10,142 bases of DNA from Gammaproteobacteria bacterium (GTDB lineage Bacteria; Pseudomonadota; Gammaproteobacteria; Pseudomonadales; Azotimanducaceae), in assembly GCA_002715785.1 (NCBI GenBank), contig PBAA01000031.1, positions 7,832-17,973 of the forward strand, in the 5' to 3' direction. Shown in pieces: positions 1 to 8,900 of the stretch (position 1 is its first letter; each line of letters begins with the position of its first letter). A program made the translations under genes and the position numbers. The notes beneath the pieces were generated by a model that was not told the origin of the DNA, made no database searches, and saw only the letters and a list, made by a program, of their open reading frames with translations.

Positions 1-830
1 CCAAAAGCGCCGAACAAGACATTCATGTACGAACGGTTCATCGCACGACACATAATGATCGATAAAATAAGTCCGCTCGCGCCGTCTAGCGCACCTGCCG
101 TGATCAACAATTTATTTTCTAGCACAAACCCCATGGCCACGGCGGCTAGCCCCGCGTACGAGTTCAAAATGGCAATGACGGTCGGCATGTCGGCACCACC
201 GATCGGGATGATCAGCAAGATACCGAAGAGCAACGCGATCACGATCACGCCACCGAATAACAACGGAGCGATTTCGGATGCGGGATCGTTTACGAGCATG
301 GCACCCATACCGATCGCGACAACCAACAAGAGTCCATTGAAAATATTCTGGCCGAAGTAGGTCACCGGTCGCTGTGGAACCCAATTGAGCTCCTGTAATT
401 TACCCGCAGCGAACAAGCTTCCAGTGAACGTAATAAACCCAAGAATGACTTCAGCGATGATTGCCACCATACGGAAGGTCGTCAGCGCTTCCGGTCCATC
501 ACCCAACCACGCAAAATACTTGGCGGTACCAACGAGACCAGCCGCCAAACCGCCGAAGGCATGTGACAACGCTGTCCGTTGTGGGGCTGCGGTGAGCGAC
601 ACTCGAGACAGTGGCCAACCAACAGCAATGCCTGCCAGAACCGCTAGCACCATCCATCCATGATTCTGGACAAAGGGCTGGGCCCAAGTCGCCGCCATAC
701 CGATTGCCATGGCCAATGCGCCGGCGATGACGCCTCGACGCGCCGTCTTCGGATCGTTCATCCAATGCAATGAAAAGACGAACAATCCAGTCGCTACTAG
801 ATAGAAAAGTTCTACAAATGAAGGGCTCAC
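1..830 (-). CDS. pntB: NAD(P) transhydrogenase subunit beta, partial (C-terminus outside window)
   Basis: This is the membrane and NADP(H)-binding subunit of the proton-translocating transhydrogenase, which moves hydride between NADH and NADP+ using the proton gradient. 276 codons are present; the frame is open to the left edge, so the NADP-binding domain III is missing. Visible family signatures are a channel histidine in LSHAFGGLAAGLVG (His90, matching His91 of E. coli PntB), GGADMP at residues 211-216, NSY starting at Asn223 (the E. coli Asn222 position), and IIMCRAMNRS near residue 258. Hydrophobic helices fill almost the whole segment, as expected for domain II. The start is GTG at 830, 5 nt after the pntAB stop, with AGAGGG inside the last pntAB codons about 10 nt upstream; no in-frame ATG lies near. 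Identification is secure; the exact start is slightly less so. Confidence 0.95.
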   Translation of the reverse strand, partial: MSPSFVELFYLVATGLFVFSLHWMNDPKTARRGVIAGALAMAIGMAATWAQPFVQNHGWMVLAVLAGIAVGWPLSRVSLTAAPQRTALSHAFGGLAAGLVGTAKYFAWLGDGPEALTTFRMVAIIAEVILGFITFTGSLFAAGKLQELNWVPQRPVTYFGQNIFNGLLLVVAIGMGAMLVNDPASEIAPLLFGGVIVIALLFGILLIIPIGGADMPTVIAILNSYAGLAAVAMGFVLENKLLITAGALDGASGLILSIIMCRAMNRSYMNVLFGAF

Positions 831-835
831 GAGCG

Positions 836-1264
836 TCAGTCCCTCTTGAACATTTTTAGCATGCGATCAGTAATCAAAAATCCGCTAACGATGTTGGTGA
901 CCGACGCAAACAAAGCAATCAATCCAAGCACCCTAATTTCGATCGGGTAGTCGGGGCCTGCGACTAGGATCGCCCCAACCACCGCAATCGCCGAGATGGC
1001 ATTGGTCAGTGACATGAGCGGTGTATGTAGCAATCTGGAAACCCGTCGAATGACGCCCAAGCCAATAAACGCCGACAACAGAAACACGAACACCATTCCC
1101 CAGTAGTCGACGTCTCCGGGGCCATGTGACGGGGCCATGGCTGGACTCGCCATCAACACCGTTGTGGTCGTGCTATTCGCTGCTAGCCCGACACCAAGAA
1201 TCACTATAACGGTCGCCATTGCGACGATGACGGATCGAGGAAGATACCTTTTACTTTCCTTCAT
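836..1264 (-). CDS. pntAB: NAD(P) transhydrogenase subunit alpha, part 2 (membrane segment)
   Basis: This 142-residue protein is the membrane part of the alpha subunit, split from the NAD-binding part as in Rhodospirillum rubrum. It contributes helices to the domain II proton channel together with PntB. Family signatures are HTPLMSLTNAISAIAVVGAI at residues 80-99 and the C-terminal TDRMLKMFKR. Hydrophobic segments lie near residues 55-75, 84-102 and 108-130, which fits three channel helices. An additional N-terminal hydrophobic stretch (about 11-29) looks like a signal or anchor; it could be an extra helix or be cleaved. The ATG start overlaps the pntAA stop in an ATGA arrangement, so the two genes are probably translationally coupled. 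Confidence 0.95.
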   Translation of the reverse strand: MKESKRYLPRSVIVAMATVIVILGVGLAANSTTTTVLMASPAMAPSHGPGDVDYWGMVFVFLLSAFIGLGVIRRVSRLLHTPLMSLTNAISAIAVVGAILVAGPDYPIEIRVLGLIALFASVTNIVSGFLITDRMLKMFKRD

Positions 1265-2430
1265 GGAGAAGAACCCTCTTTATGCTTAGTCACCGCCTCC
1301 CGCGTACGTTCATGGACGATCTCACCACCTCTGGTAATCAGACAGCCCACTTGAATTTCGTCTTCGAGATCCAACTTAAACTCGCCCTCCTCAGAAAAAG
1401 CCTCGAGAAAATTCGTCAGATTGCGCGAGAACAAAAGACTCGCGTGATCCGGCATGGTCGAAGCCAAATTGAGAGGCGCCAGAATACGCACCCCGTGTGC
1501 CTCGATGGTTTCGCCGGGCGATGAAAGCTCGCAATTGCCGCCACCATCAGCGGCAAGGTCAACTAATACGGATCCAGGCTGCATCGATGCGACCATCTCA
1601 GCAGTCACCAAAGTCGGTGCAAATACGCCGCCGATAAGTGCCGTGGTAATCACAACGTCCGATCGAGCAACCTGCTCAACTAACATTTCGCGTTGGCGTG
1701 CTTGGTCTTCTTCCGAAAGCTCCTTGGCATAGCCTCCACCAGCAGAAGCATCCTCGGTCAGCTCAATCCCGACGTATTTTCCACCCACACTTTCGATTTG
1801 TTCTTTCACTTCGGGACGAACATCCGTCGCCGTTACCGAAGCGCCAAGCCTCTTAGCAGTCGCCAGCGCTTGTAGTCCAGCCACGGCCGCCCCGATGACA
1901 AAGACTTTTGCCGGAAAGACCGTACCCGCAGCCGAGCTCAGCATCGGGAAATACTTGCCTAGTTCGGCCGCCGCTAGCAACACGCCCTTGTATCCCGCGA
2001 TACTATTCATCGACGACAATGTGTCCATAGATTGAGCGCGTGTAGTCCTCGGAATCGCATCGGTCGAGAACGCAACGGCGCCGCTTTCGGCAAGGGACTC
2101 GATGTCGCTCAAATTTCTGAGCGGCATGAGGGAACCTAACACGAAGGCTCCATCGCGCATCCAGGTTATTACGCGGCGCGCGTTATCAGCATCGTTTTCG
2201 GGCGCGTTAACCGTCAGTAGTAAATTGGCCGAACGGACCAGGCCTTCCACAGCGGACTCAACGGTCGCTCCTGACTCCTGGTACGCCTCGTCTGAATACC
2301 CGGCGCGTAGGCCAGCGCCAGTTTCCACGCCCACCGCGAATCCGGACTTAATCAGCTTTTGACATGACTCGGGAACCAAGGCAACCCGACGTTCGAAGGG
2401 ACGACTTTCCCGAAGCACCGCTATCTTCAC
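1261..2430 (-). CDS. pntAA: NAD(P) transhydrogenase subunit alpha, part 1 (NAD-binding domain I)
   Basis: This soluble 389-residue subunit binds NAD(H) and passes hydride to the NADP site on PntB. It starts MKIAVLRES, as in the alanine dehydrogenase/PntA family. The mobile loop PRTTRAQSMD keeps the Arg, Gln and Asp of the RQD loop (about residues 128, 133 and 136). The Rossmann turn is GAAVAGLQA (about 180-188), followed by ATAKRLGA and TDVRPE. The middle Gly of the usual GxGxxG is Ala here, and SSM replaces the common SSQ after the RQD loop. I chose GTG at 2430 because AAGGA lies 7 nt upstream and the protein then begins where the family does. A second in-frame GTG at 2451 would add seven residues and has a poorer ribosome site. 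It is the first gene of the pnt operon. Confidence 0.95.
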   Translation of the reverse strand: MKIAVLRESRPFERRVALVPESCQKLIKSGFAVGVETGAGLRAGYSDEAYQESGATVESAVEGLVRSANLLLTVNAPENDADNARRVITWMRDGAFVLGSLMPLRNLSDIESLAESGAVAFSTDAIPRTTRAQSMDTLSSMNSIAGYKGVLLAAAELGKYFPMLSSAAGTVFPAKVFVIGAAVAGLQALATAKRLGASVTATDVRPEVKEQIESVGGKYVGIELTEDASAGGGYAKELSEEDQARQREMLVEQVARSDVVITTALIGGVFAPTLVTAEMVASMQPGSVLVDLAADGGGNCELSSPGETIEAHGVRILAPLNLASTMPDHASLLFSRNLTNFLEAFSEEGEFKLDLEDEIQVGCLITRGGEIVHERTREAVTKHKEGSSP

Positions 2431-2476
2431 CGTTGCTTCCTTCTCGTGCACCTTCGGGGGCGCAACCCAACAACGA

Positions 2477-2506
2477 AATGTCCTTCATATGCCCGGGTAG
2501 TGTCAA
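2477..2506 (-). promoter_or_regulatory. Possible sigma-70-like promoter for pntAA-pntAB-pntB
   Basis: On the minus strand, a perfect -35 box TTGACA lies at 2506-2501. With an 18-nt spacer it is followed by GACATT at 2482-2477, which matches the -10 consensus in only three of six bases. The spacing would put transcription start near 2470, about 40 nt before the preferred pntAA GTG. The 180-nt gap upstream of pntAA supports a promoter here, but the -10 box is weak. Confidence 0.25.
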
Positions 2507-2597
2507 TACCCAATGGGAAAAACGAGTAATTTTTCGGCGGCGCGTCATATGCACCCTGTCTAACCCGACCAGCGCTCTCACCTTTCCTGTCCGATGC

Positions 2598-2610
2598 TGT
2601 GGGACCCACA
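2598..2610. repeat. Perfect inverted repeat TGTGGG-A-CCCACA
   Basis: Two 6-bp arms are separated by a single base, directly after the stop codon of the small secreted protein gene (2613-2611). The one-base centre makes it a poor RNA hairpin unless an arm base pair opens, and no T-run follows on the minus strand. It is therefore not a classical intrinsic terminator. It could be a protein-binding site between the two minus-strand operons, or chance. Confidence 0.3.
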
Positions 2611-3117
2611 TCACTTCTTCCGTTCGCCGAGTTCAGGAATTTCGCTTGCTCGCGCCGACGCCCCACAAATGCACCTCGTTTTCCTCGAGGTTTTTATCTT
2701 CGCCCAAATCAAACGCGTGTCCCCATCCATGCTGTAAAACTTCTGTGTCTTTCCCGTCGTCTGTTTATCAAGTACCCAGCTTTCTTCGAACGTTCGAGTA
2801 CGAGCCTCGCCACTCTCACCTAGTGTTCGGATTCGTAACGTATAAACGCCTTCCGATGTAGGACAGTCCTCGTTCGACACTTCTTGAACGATCCGCACCC
2901 TATCGTTCATTTGTGTGTAAGAAATAGAAAGATCCGCGTCGCAAAGATTCGAAATCTTTTGCTGTGGCAGTGTCACCTTGGTTGTTACTTCGATGCCCTT
3001 CGCCACCTTGGCAATCTTTTCTTCACCCAAAACCGTTTCCTTGAACGTTCCTCTCGCACCATGCGCTGCTATCGAAACGCAGAGCAAAATTAAGACGATA
3101 CAAGCCTTCTGTTTCAT
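2611..3117 (-). CDS. Small secreted protein of unknown family
   Basis: I do not recognise this 168-residue protein. It starts with a clear Sec signal peptide: MKQK, then a hydrophobic core ACIVLILLCVSIAA, with a likely cleavage near AHG/A at residue 20. The mature part alternates short hydrophobic and polar stretches (for example VYTLRIRTL near 91-99), suggesting a beta-rich fold. It has cysteines at 59, 85, 149 and 151; the first two could form a periplasmic disulfide. No membrane helix follows the signal. The start is well supported: AGGAGG lies 6 nt before the ATG. This ribosome site is made by the last codons (Leu-Gly-Gly) of the upstream TPR gene, whose stop is 2 nt away, so the two are almost certainly co-expressed and may act together in the periplasm. 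Confidence 0.8.
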   Translation of the reverse strand: MKQKACIVLILLCVSIAAHGARGTFKETVLGEEKIAKVAKGIEVTTKVTLPQQKISNLCDADLSISYTQMNDRVRIVQEVSNEDCPTSEGVYTLRIRTLGESGEARTRTFEESWVLDKQTTGKTQKFYSMDGDTRLIWAKIKTSRKTRCICGASARASEIPELGERKK

Positions 3118-3119
3118 AA

Positions 3120-4763
3120 TTATCCTCCTAGCTGCGTTGCACTCTCAGTCAGCGATCCGCTGATTTCCTCCGGTTCCCACCAACGCGAATCTGCGGCGAA
3201 AGGCACCGGTGGCAACATGTTCTGCTTCAAGGCGTCATCCAACATAGATGCATCAGGATGCGGAAATTCCGCCTCGATAAGTATTCGCGCGTCATCCAGG
3301 TTTCCCACGCTCATTTCGGTGAATGCGAGTGTTAGGCGCATATCGGGGTCAGAACGTTGCTGCAATAACGCCAAGGCTTTGCTCCGCGCCTTCACTCGTT
3401 CTGGACGAGCACCGCACAGCGCATAAGCGCGGATCTGAACGACGTGCGCCTCACCCCAATTCGCTCGCAAACGGATCACTTCCGAAAGGCTCAACAGGCC
3501 GCCCGCACAATCCCCGTCCGCAAGTCGAGCCATCGCTAACCAATAGAAGTAGTACGGATTTTTGGTGTCCCTGATCGTTAGCTTTTCATATACCGCACTG
3601 GCCAACTCGTACGACCGAGCTTTCATCGCCAAGGCCGCAAACAGTGCGTGCGAAGCATCATCGTCGAGGACTGTCCGAGCCATTTCAGCCGCCTCTAAGG
3701 CCGCCGTCATGTCGGCTGGATGAAGCAGGGATGCGAGGTGTCTCCATACCGCCCCTTCATCAGGACTCTCGTGAACGACCCTACGGAGTTCACTGATCGC
3801 TTCAGCCGAACGACCTTGACTCTCCAACACACGAGCAAAGCCTAGTCCGATGACTGCATCGTCGGGTGCCAAATTCGCTGCAAAGCGATACGCTTGCAAC
3901 GCTTCGTCGACGTCGCCACGTTCCCACGCCCACTTTGCGGCCTTCACAAAAAACTGCGGACTGACACTAAGTTCTGCAACCTCAAGCAACTGCGGATCCC
4001 GGATGGTGGGAGCTGTTGGGCTTCGTCGCGCGACCCATTGTCTGGACGCCTTTAGATCGCCCAGTCGAGCCCATACCAACCCGAGCTTGTAGGCGACCTG
4101 TCCGGATTCTTCTACCCGCCAGCATCGTTCAAGATACGCTTTCGCTAGATCCCAGTTCTTTGCCCCGATCGCGACGTCAGCGAGCGCAGACAGCAAAGCG
4201 GGACTCTCTGGCCCATGCAACTCCGCCCGCAGCAATACGGCTCGAGCTTGTGAGTAATCGCCGGTAACCGCCAATGCGACGCCCAAGCGATACAACGCCA
4301 GGTGGTTGTTCGGCTCCTGCTTAATAACCGTGGTGAAGTCCTCGATTGCCTCGCGAACACCGCCCCGATCCATTCGAACAACGCCTCGCAGGTAGTGCCA
4401 CCGGGGGAGCGATACTTCTTCAATCGCTTTGGTGTACTCAACTTCCGCCACATCCAGAAGAAACTGGGCGTGGTACAGCATCGCGAGGTCACCACGAGCG
4501 TTAGATCGCTCTTCAGGTGACGCCAGTATTTTTACGTCCCGTTCGACCTTGTCTTGTGCCGTCCGCAACGTTTCCGCCATCGGCAACGACAATCCCTCTA
4601 GATCGACTGCGTATAAAAACCCCGAAGTAACAAATACCGCTAGGCGAAAACCCCAACTGCAGGTCTTCGGCGTCATGACCCGAACATAAACAGTCAACCG
4701 CCGTACAAAGTCGCGTCGCATGCGCTCCACCGACATATCGGGTAAACGCCAAGTCGACGGCAT
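3120..4763 (-). CDS. Exported or membrane-anchored TPR-repeat protein
   Basis: Up to 547 residues, mostly helical tetratricopeptide-like repeats that serve as a protein-binding scaffold. Clear repeat units include residues 121-150 (YLRGVVRMDRGG, then EAIEDFTTVI), 155-185 (ALYRLGVALAVTGDYSQA), 224-245, 275-300 (AWERGDVDEALQAYRFA) and 305-333 (GFARVLESQGRSAEAISELR). Weaker units continue to about 500, and the last 45 residues are Pro- and acid-rich. A hydrophobic segment at 38-52 looks like a signal peptide or anchor with possible cleavage after LYA. The start is uncertain. ATG 4763 gives the longest frame and directly follows an in-frame TAG, but leaves an arginine-rich tail before the hydrophobic segment. 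ATG 4676 (MTPKTCSWG) would give a textbook signal peptide. No candidate start has a good ribosome site. It is first in a two-gene operon with the small secreted protein and diverges from the hydrolase gene. Confidence 0.85.
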   Translation of the reverse strand: MPSTWRLPDMSVERMRRDFVRRLTVYVRVMTPKTCSWGFRLAVFVTSGFLYAVDLEGLSLPMAETLRTAQDKVERDVKILASPEERSNARGDLAMLYHAQFLLDVAEVEYTKAIEEVSLPRWHYLRGVVRMDRGGVREAIEDFTTVIKQEPNNHLALYRLGVALAVTGDYSQARAVLLRAELHGPESPALLSALADVAIGAKNWDLAKAYLERCWRVEESGQVAYKLGLVWARLGDLKASRQWVARRSPTAPTIRDPQLLEVAELSVSPQFFVKAAKWAWERGDVDEALQAYRFAANLAPDDAVIGLGFARVLESQGRSAEAISELRRVVHESPDEGAVWRHLASLLHPADMTAALEAAEMARTVLDDDASHALFAALAMKARSYELASAVYEKLTIRDTKNPYYFYWLAMARLADGDCAGGLLSLSEVIRLRANWGEAHVVQIRAYALCGARPERVKARSKALALLQQRSDPDMRLTLAFTEMSVGNLDDARILIEAEFPHPDASMLDDALKQNMLPPVPFAADSRWWEPEEISGSLTESATQLGG

Positions 4764-4920
4764 CTACCCATTGAGCCCATTATGAACTCAAAAACCCAAC
4801 CCCACACTCGAAGCATTCAATCAATGGTCCCCGGCCTCCCGGTAGCCGATCGGTCATAGGCTTGCACTTTTCCGCTAGCTCGACTACACACGCAAGTACC
4901 AACACAAACTGGATGGATTC
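4764..4920. promoter_or_regulatory. Divergent promoter region between the TPR operon and the hydrolase operon
   Basis: These 157 nt separate two diverging genes and hold no gene of their own. On the minus strand CATAAT (4784-4779) matches the -10 consensus in five of six bases, but no good -35 box sits at the right distance. On the plus strand TTGCAC (4862-4867) and TACACA (4885-4890), 17 nt apart, form a weak candidate pair ahead of the GTG at 4921. An 8-bp palindrome CCGATCGG lies at 4846-4853 and could be an operator or chance. That transcription starts here in both directions is inferred from gene layout; the boxes themselves are weak. Confidence 0.45.
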
Positions 4921-5901
4921 GTGGACCTCTATTACGCCGCCGCCTGTCAAACCGATTTTGCAGCGCCATCAAGCCGCGAAGAAATCGTCACGCGCACGGA
5001 ACGAATGGCCGAGCTCGTTAAACAGACGATCACAGGATATGAACCTTTTTTCGATGTGCGATTGCTGGCTTTCCCCGAGTTTTCGCACGCGGCCCCGATC
5101 TACCAAACCGTTGACGAACTCCGAGAAAAACTCGCCATCGAAGTTCCAAACGAACACACAGAAATCTACACACGTCTTGCCAAGGAATACGGCTGCTGGA
5201 TTCAAACCGGTAGCTTCATCGAACACGATCCCAATTACCCGGACCACCTCTTCAATACAACTGCATTGGTTGGACCCAACGGCGTCATTTCAAAATATCG
5301 GAAGATCAACCCGTGGATCCCATGGGAGGTCCACGCATCGCCACACGATATCCCCGGCTACAACGAAGAGCCCTTCCCCGTTGCCCAAACCGAAATTGGC
5401 AATATCGGTGTCGCGATCTGTTACGACTGGCTGTTCCCAGAAACGATTCGACAAATCGCGTTCAATGGCGCTGAGATCATCGTTCGGGTGTCGGCTTATA
5501 TGGATCCGTGGGGGACAGCTCAACCCATGGATTGGTGGACTTCGGTCAACCGAACGAGAGCGCTGGAAAACTCGACCTACGTCGTAGCCGCGAACCAGGG
5601 AGCGAGCCTCTCGCATTACCCGCCCTTTAGTTGGCCCGGTGGAAGTATGGTGGTGGATTTTGATGGCCGCATTCTCGCGCAAGCAGATCCGGGGCCGGGC
5701 GAAAAAGTCGTTGTCGCACCGATCAATGTTGACACGCTACGTGCAGAACGGATGCGCCGTAGAGGACACGACATGCGCGCGCACCTTCGGAGCGACATCC
5801 ATTCATACCTTTCACGTAATTATTTGGATGCCGGCATTCAAGACCTCTCAATCGAATCCAACAACCAACGCATTGCCAATGCGAAAGAACGGCTCCGTTG
5901 A
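4921..5901 (+). CDS. Nitrilase-superfamily carbon-nitrogen hydrolase (amidase-like)
   Basis: A 326-residue enzyme of the nitrilase superfamily, which cleaves non-peptide C-N bonds through a Cys-Glu-Lys triad. The triad is visible: Glu53 in LLAFPEF, Lys128 in KYRKINPW, and Cys167 in GVAICYDWLFPE. Glu136 in PWIPWE fits the additional active-site glutamate of the aliphatic amidase branch, and GAEIIVRVSAYMDPW after the cysteine also resembles that branch. There is no signal peptide, so it should act in the cytoplasm. Length is normal for the superfamily. The start is GTG; the frame is open upstream only to a TAG at 4876 and contains no ATG, GTG or TTG before 4921. A GGATGG stretch lies a few bases upstream. 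Its stop overlaps the next gene's start by 4 nt (TTGA). The substrate (amide, nitrile or carbamoyl compound) cannot be told from sequence. Confidence 0.92.
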   Translation: MDLYYAAACQTDFAAPSSREEIVTRTERMAELVKQTITGYEPFFDVRLLAFPEFSHAAPIYQTVDELREKLAIEVPNEHTEIYTRLAKEYGCWIQTGSFIEHDPNYPDHLFNTTALVGPNGVISKYRKINPWIPWEVHASPHDIPGYNEEPFPVAQTEIGNIGVAICYDWLFPETIRQIAFNGAEIIVRVSAYMDPWGTAQPMDWWTSVNRTRALENSTYVVAANQGASLSHYPPFSWPGGSMVVDFDGRILAQADPGPGEKVVVAPINVDTLRAERMRRRGHDMRAHLRSDIHSYLSRNYLDAGIQDLSIESNNQRIANAKERLR

Positions 5902-8900
5902 CTGAGGCAAGGACACTCCGCCTCTTGCTCGCTGGCGGGCTAATATGGCTCGCTACCGCCTGCGGTCAGCCCGAGGCGTACTCTACACTCGACGCCGAGC
6001 TTAACGACCAGGGCGTCGCTCAAATGGGGCGATACGAATACGAAGATGCACATGCAACGTTTGCTGCAGTGGTCGATTCAGCGCCGACTTGGCTGGACGT
6101 CCAGGTCAATCTCGCGATCGCCACGCTAAACCGTCAGCGCGAGGGCGACGAATCACTCGCGCTAGGGACGCTGGAAGGAGTTCTCAAAATAGAGCCTCGA
6201 CATCAACGAGCGCTCTATACAAGTGGCCTCATTCATCTCTACCTGGGTCGTACGGAACAAGCCATACCGTTGTTTCGGGCGGTCGCCGTGGCCGATCCTA
6301 ATGATGCCTACACCGCCTACTTTCTAGGCCAGTCATTGTTGCAAGCAGGCGCTCATGTTGAAGCGTCCCAATGGCTACTCCAAGCGGTTCGACTCGACCC
6401 ATACTTACGCAGCGCGTACTGGGCAGCGGCACAAGCGTTGCGCAGAACCGAACGCGCGGATGCAGCGAGCCGGCTGATCGAGGACTATCAGCGGTTCGAA
6501 CCCAATCCCGCAGCAAAGCTTGCAGGATTCTCGTACAAACGCATGGGACCCAAGGCCGAAGCCACCGCAACCCCCGCACCTCCAAAAAGTTCGCCCCAAG
6601 TTCCTATAGGCGCCCTCTTTACCGAACCCCAAAATCTTGATTCCAGGGACTGGAGTACGGCGACGCTAACGACCGTTGACCTCAACGGTGACATCCGACC
6701 AGATCTTGTCGTCAGCACGAACCAAGGCACAACCATCTTTCAGGGAGTTCCGACAGGAAACTTTACGAGTATCGACGCTCACCCAATCATGGAGCAAATC
6801 GGCGCGCCTCTCTGGGGTGATATCGATAACGACGGTCTCGTCGACGTCGCCTTTTGCAGTCCAACGGGAAGTCGGTTCTGGCGACAAGCAACATCTTCAC
6901 GGTGGGATCCGATCGGACTCAATATCGATGAACCTTGTACAGCCGGCGCTTTGTTCGATAGCGACCACGACGGCGATCTAGACCTCTTGGTTACTGGTCC
7001 AAACGGCAATCTACTCCTCTCCAACAATCGCGACGGAACCTTCCGGTCACTGGCCGAAGACATCGGCATTCGCGGTCGGGGTGGCAAACAAATTCTAGCA
7101 ACTGACCTCGATGCCGACCGCGACCTCGACCTGATCATCCTAGGCACCAACGACCGCCACGACATTTGGCGCAATGACCGAACATGGCGGTACGAGGCCG
7201 TTCCGGCATTAGCCGACCTAGGCAACAGCGCCATAACGGCACTGAGCGTCGCAGACGTCGACGCCGACGGCTACAACGAAATATATGCCTTGCGAAAGAC
7301 CAATCGATTAGAGGTATGGCAATACGATGGGTCGACTTGGCATCACGAAACAGTAGTCACGCCATCCCAATCGACGCGCGCGTGGGACGAGATGGCATTC
7401 AACGACTTCAATGGCGATGGCCACCCGGACTTGTTGATTTCAGGTCCCACCGGCTTTGACGTCTTTGATCTCGCCGGCGGCGCCTTTTTGTTCTCAAGGG
7501 ATATTGAGGTTGCGTCGGCGATCGCTGTAACCCTAGACGTCCGGCTGGGGCCCGCAGTCGTGGTCGCGGGAAAGACAGGCCTCCATGTGTGGCATCCCGG
7601 CCCTGGGCGTCATCCTTTTCTCACCTTGATCCCTACAGGAAAAAGTGAAGCCGAACAAATGCGCTCTAACGCTTCCGGCATTGGAACACGTATTAAGGTC
7701 CGTAGCGGCGGCCGTTGGTCCATCGTCGATTCGCTAGATTCGCATTCGGGACCTGGCCAGAGCCTAAGCCCGATCAGTGTCGGCTTGGCTGGCGAGGACA
7801 CGGCTAATTTTGTCGCGCTGGAATGGTCTGATGGCGTATCTCAAACGGAAAGCGGTTTAAGCACGGACGAACTTCACACGCTGGCCGAAGTCCAACGGCA
7901 ACTCGCAAGTTGTCCCGTCGTCTTTGCCTGGGACGGATCATCGTATCAATTTATCAGTGACGTCCTCGGCGTAGGCGGTCTCGGATTTCTTGCCAAACCC
8001 GGCGTCTATGTGCCACCCCGCCCTTTCGAGCGGTACTTGATGGATTCGGATCAACTGCGTGCACGTAACGGTCGTTACCTCATCAAATTGACCGAGCCAA
8101 TGGAAGAGGCCGCATACCTTGACGCGGCGACGATCCAAGTCTACGACTTGCCGGATGACTGGTCGCTCGCCCTCGACGAACGCATGGGTGCTGGCGATCC
8201 AGTAGTCACCGGCCGCGCGATTACCTACCGCCGTTCGACCCTACCCAGCCGCGTCACCAATCAACAAGGTGACGACGTCACGAGTCTAGTAAGTTATCGC
8301 GACACGCATGCCCCAGACCCGGGCGCAATCGATCGTCGATTCGTCGGCCTTTTGGCGGAGAATCAAGTGCTCACGGTCGAATTCGAAGAACCCATTGATA
8401 CCACCGGCGCCGTGCTACTTGCGGACGGCTGGTTAGAATACGGCTACTCTCAAACCGTGTTCGCGGCGTGGCAAGCTGGGAAAAGGTATCAGGCACCCAG
8501 CCTAGAGGCTAAAGATCGTAGCGGTAATTGGCACCCGCTACTCCAGGAGTTTGGGCACCCAGCCGGCATGCCGAAGCAGATGGCAATTCCTCTAACCAAC
8601 TTGCCGCTTGGCACGAACGCTATTCGACTCTCATCGAACATGGAAATATATTGGGATCGTCTCCAGATCGTATGGGAAGAGAGCCTCGAGGGCGTCTCCC
8701 CTAAAACGATTCAACCTATCACCGCAAGAATCGCAAAAATCGGATTTCCGAAACGCACCACTGGTGCGCAACGCCTGCCCCACTATGACTACAAGGATCG
8801 CAGCCCTTACTGGGACACTAAGTTTCAAGCGGGCTTTTACACATCGCTCGGCGAGGCAACCGAACTAATCGAAAAGGTCGACGGCGCCCTTGCAATCATT

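Noticed and set aside
25..765. Several short open frames on both strands over the first 765 bases
   Set aside because: All are out of frame with, or antisense to, pntB, whose conserved motifs run uninterrupted through this stretch.
836..2430. pntA split in two genes read as a frameshift or pseudogene
   Set aside because: Each half has a proper start and stop with an ATGA overlap, and the split alpha subunit is the normal R. rubrum-type arrangement.
2598..2610. Inverted repeat as an intrinsic terminator for the TPR/small-protein operon
   Set aside because: The loop is one base and no T-run follows in the direction of transcription.
2364..2861. A 165-codon plus-strand open frame opposite pntAA's 5' end and the small secreted protein
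   Set aside because: It lies antisense to two well-supported minus-strand genes, has a low-complexity translation rich in Ser, Pro and Arg, and shows no recognisable motif.
4862..5587. A 241-codon plus-strand frame overlapping the hydrolase
   Set aside because: The translation is Ser/Thr/Arg-rich with no domain, while the other frame holds the complete catalytic triad of the nitrilase superfamily.
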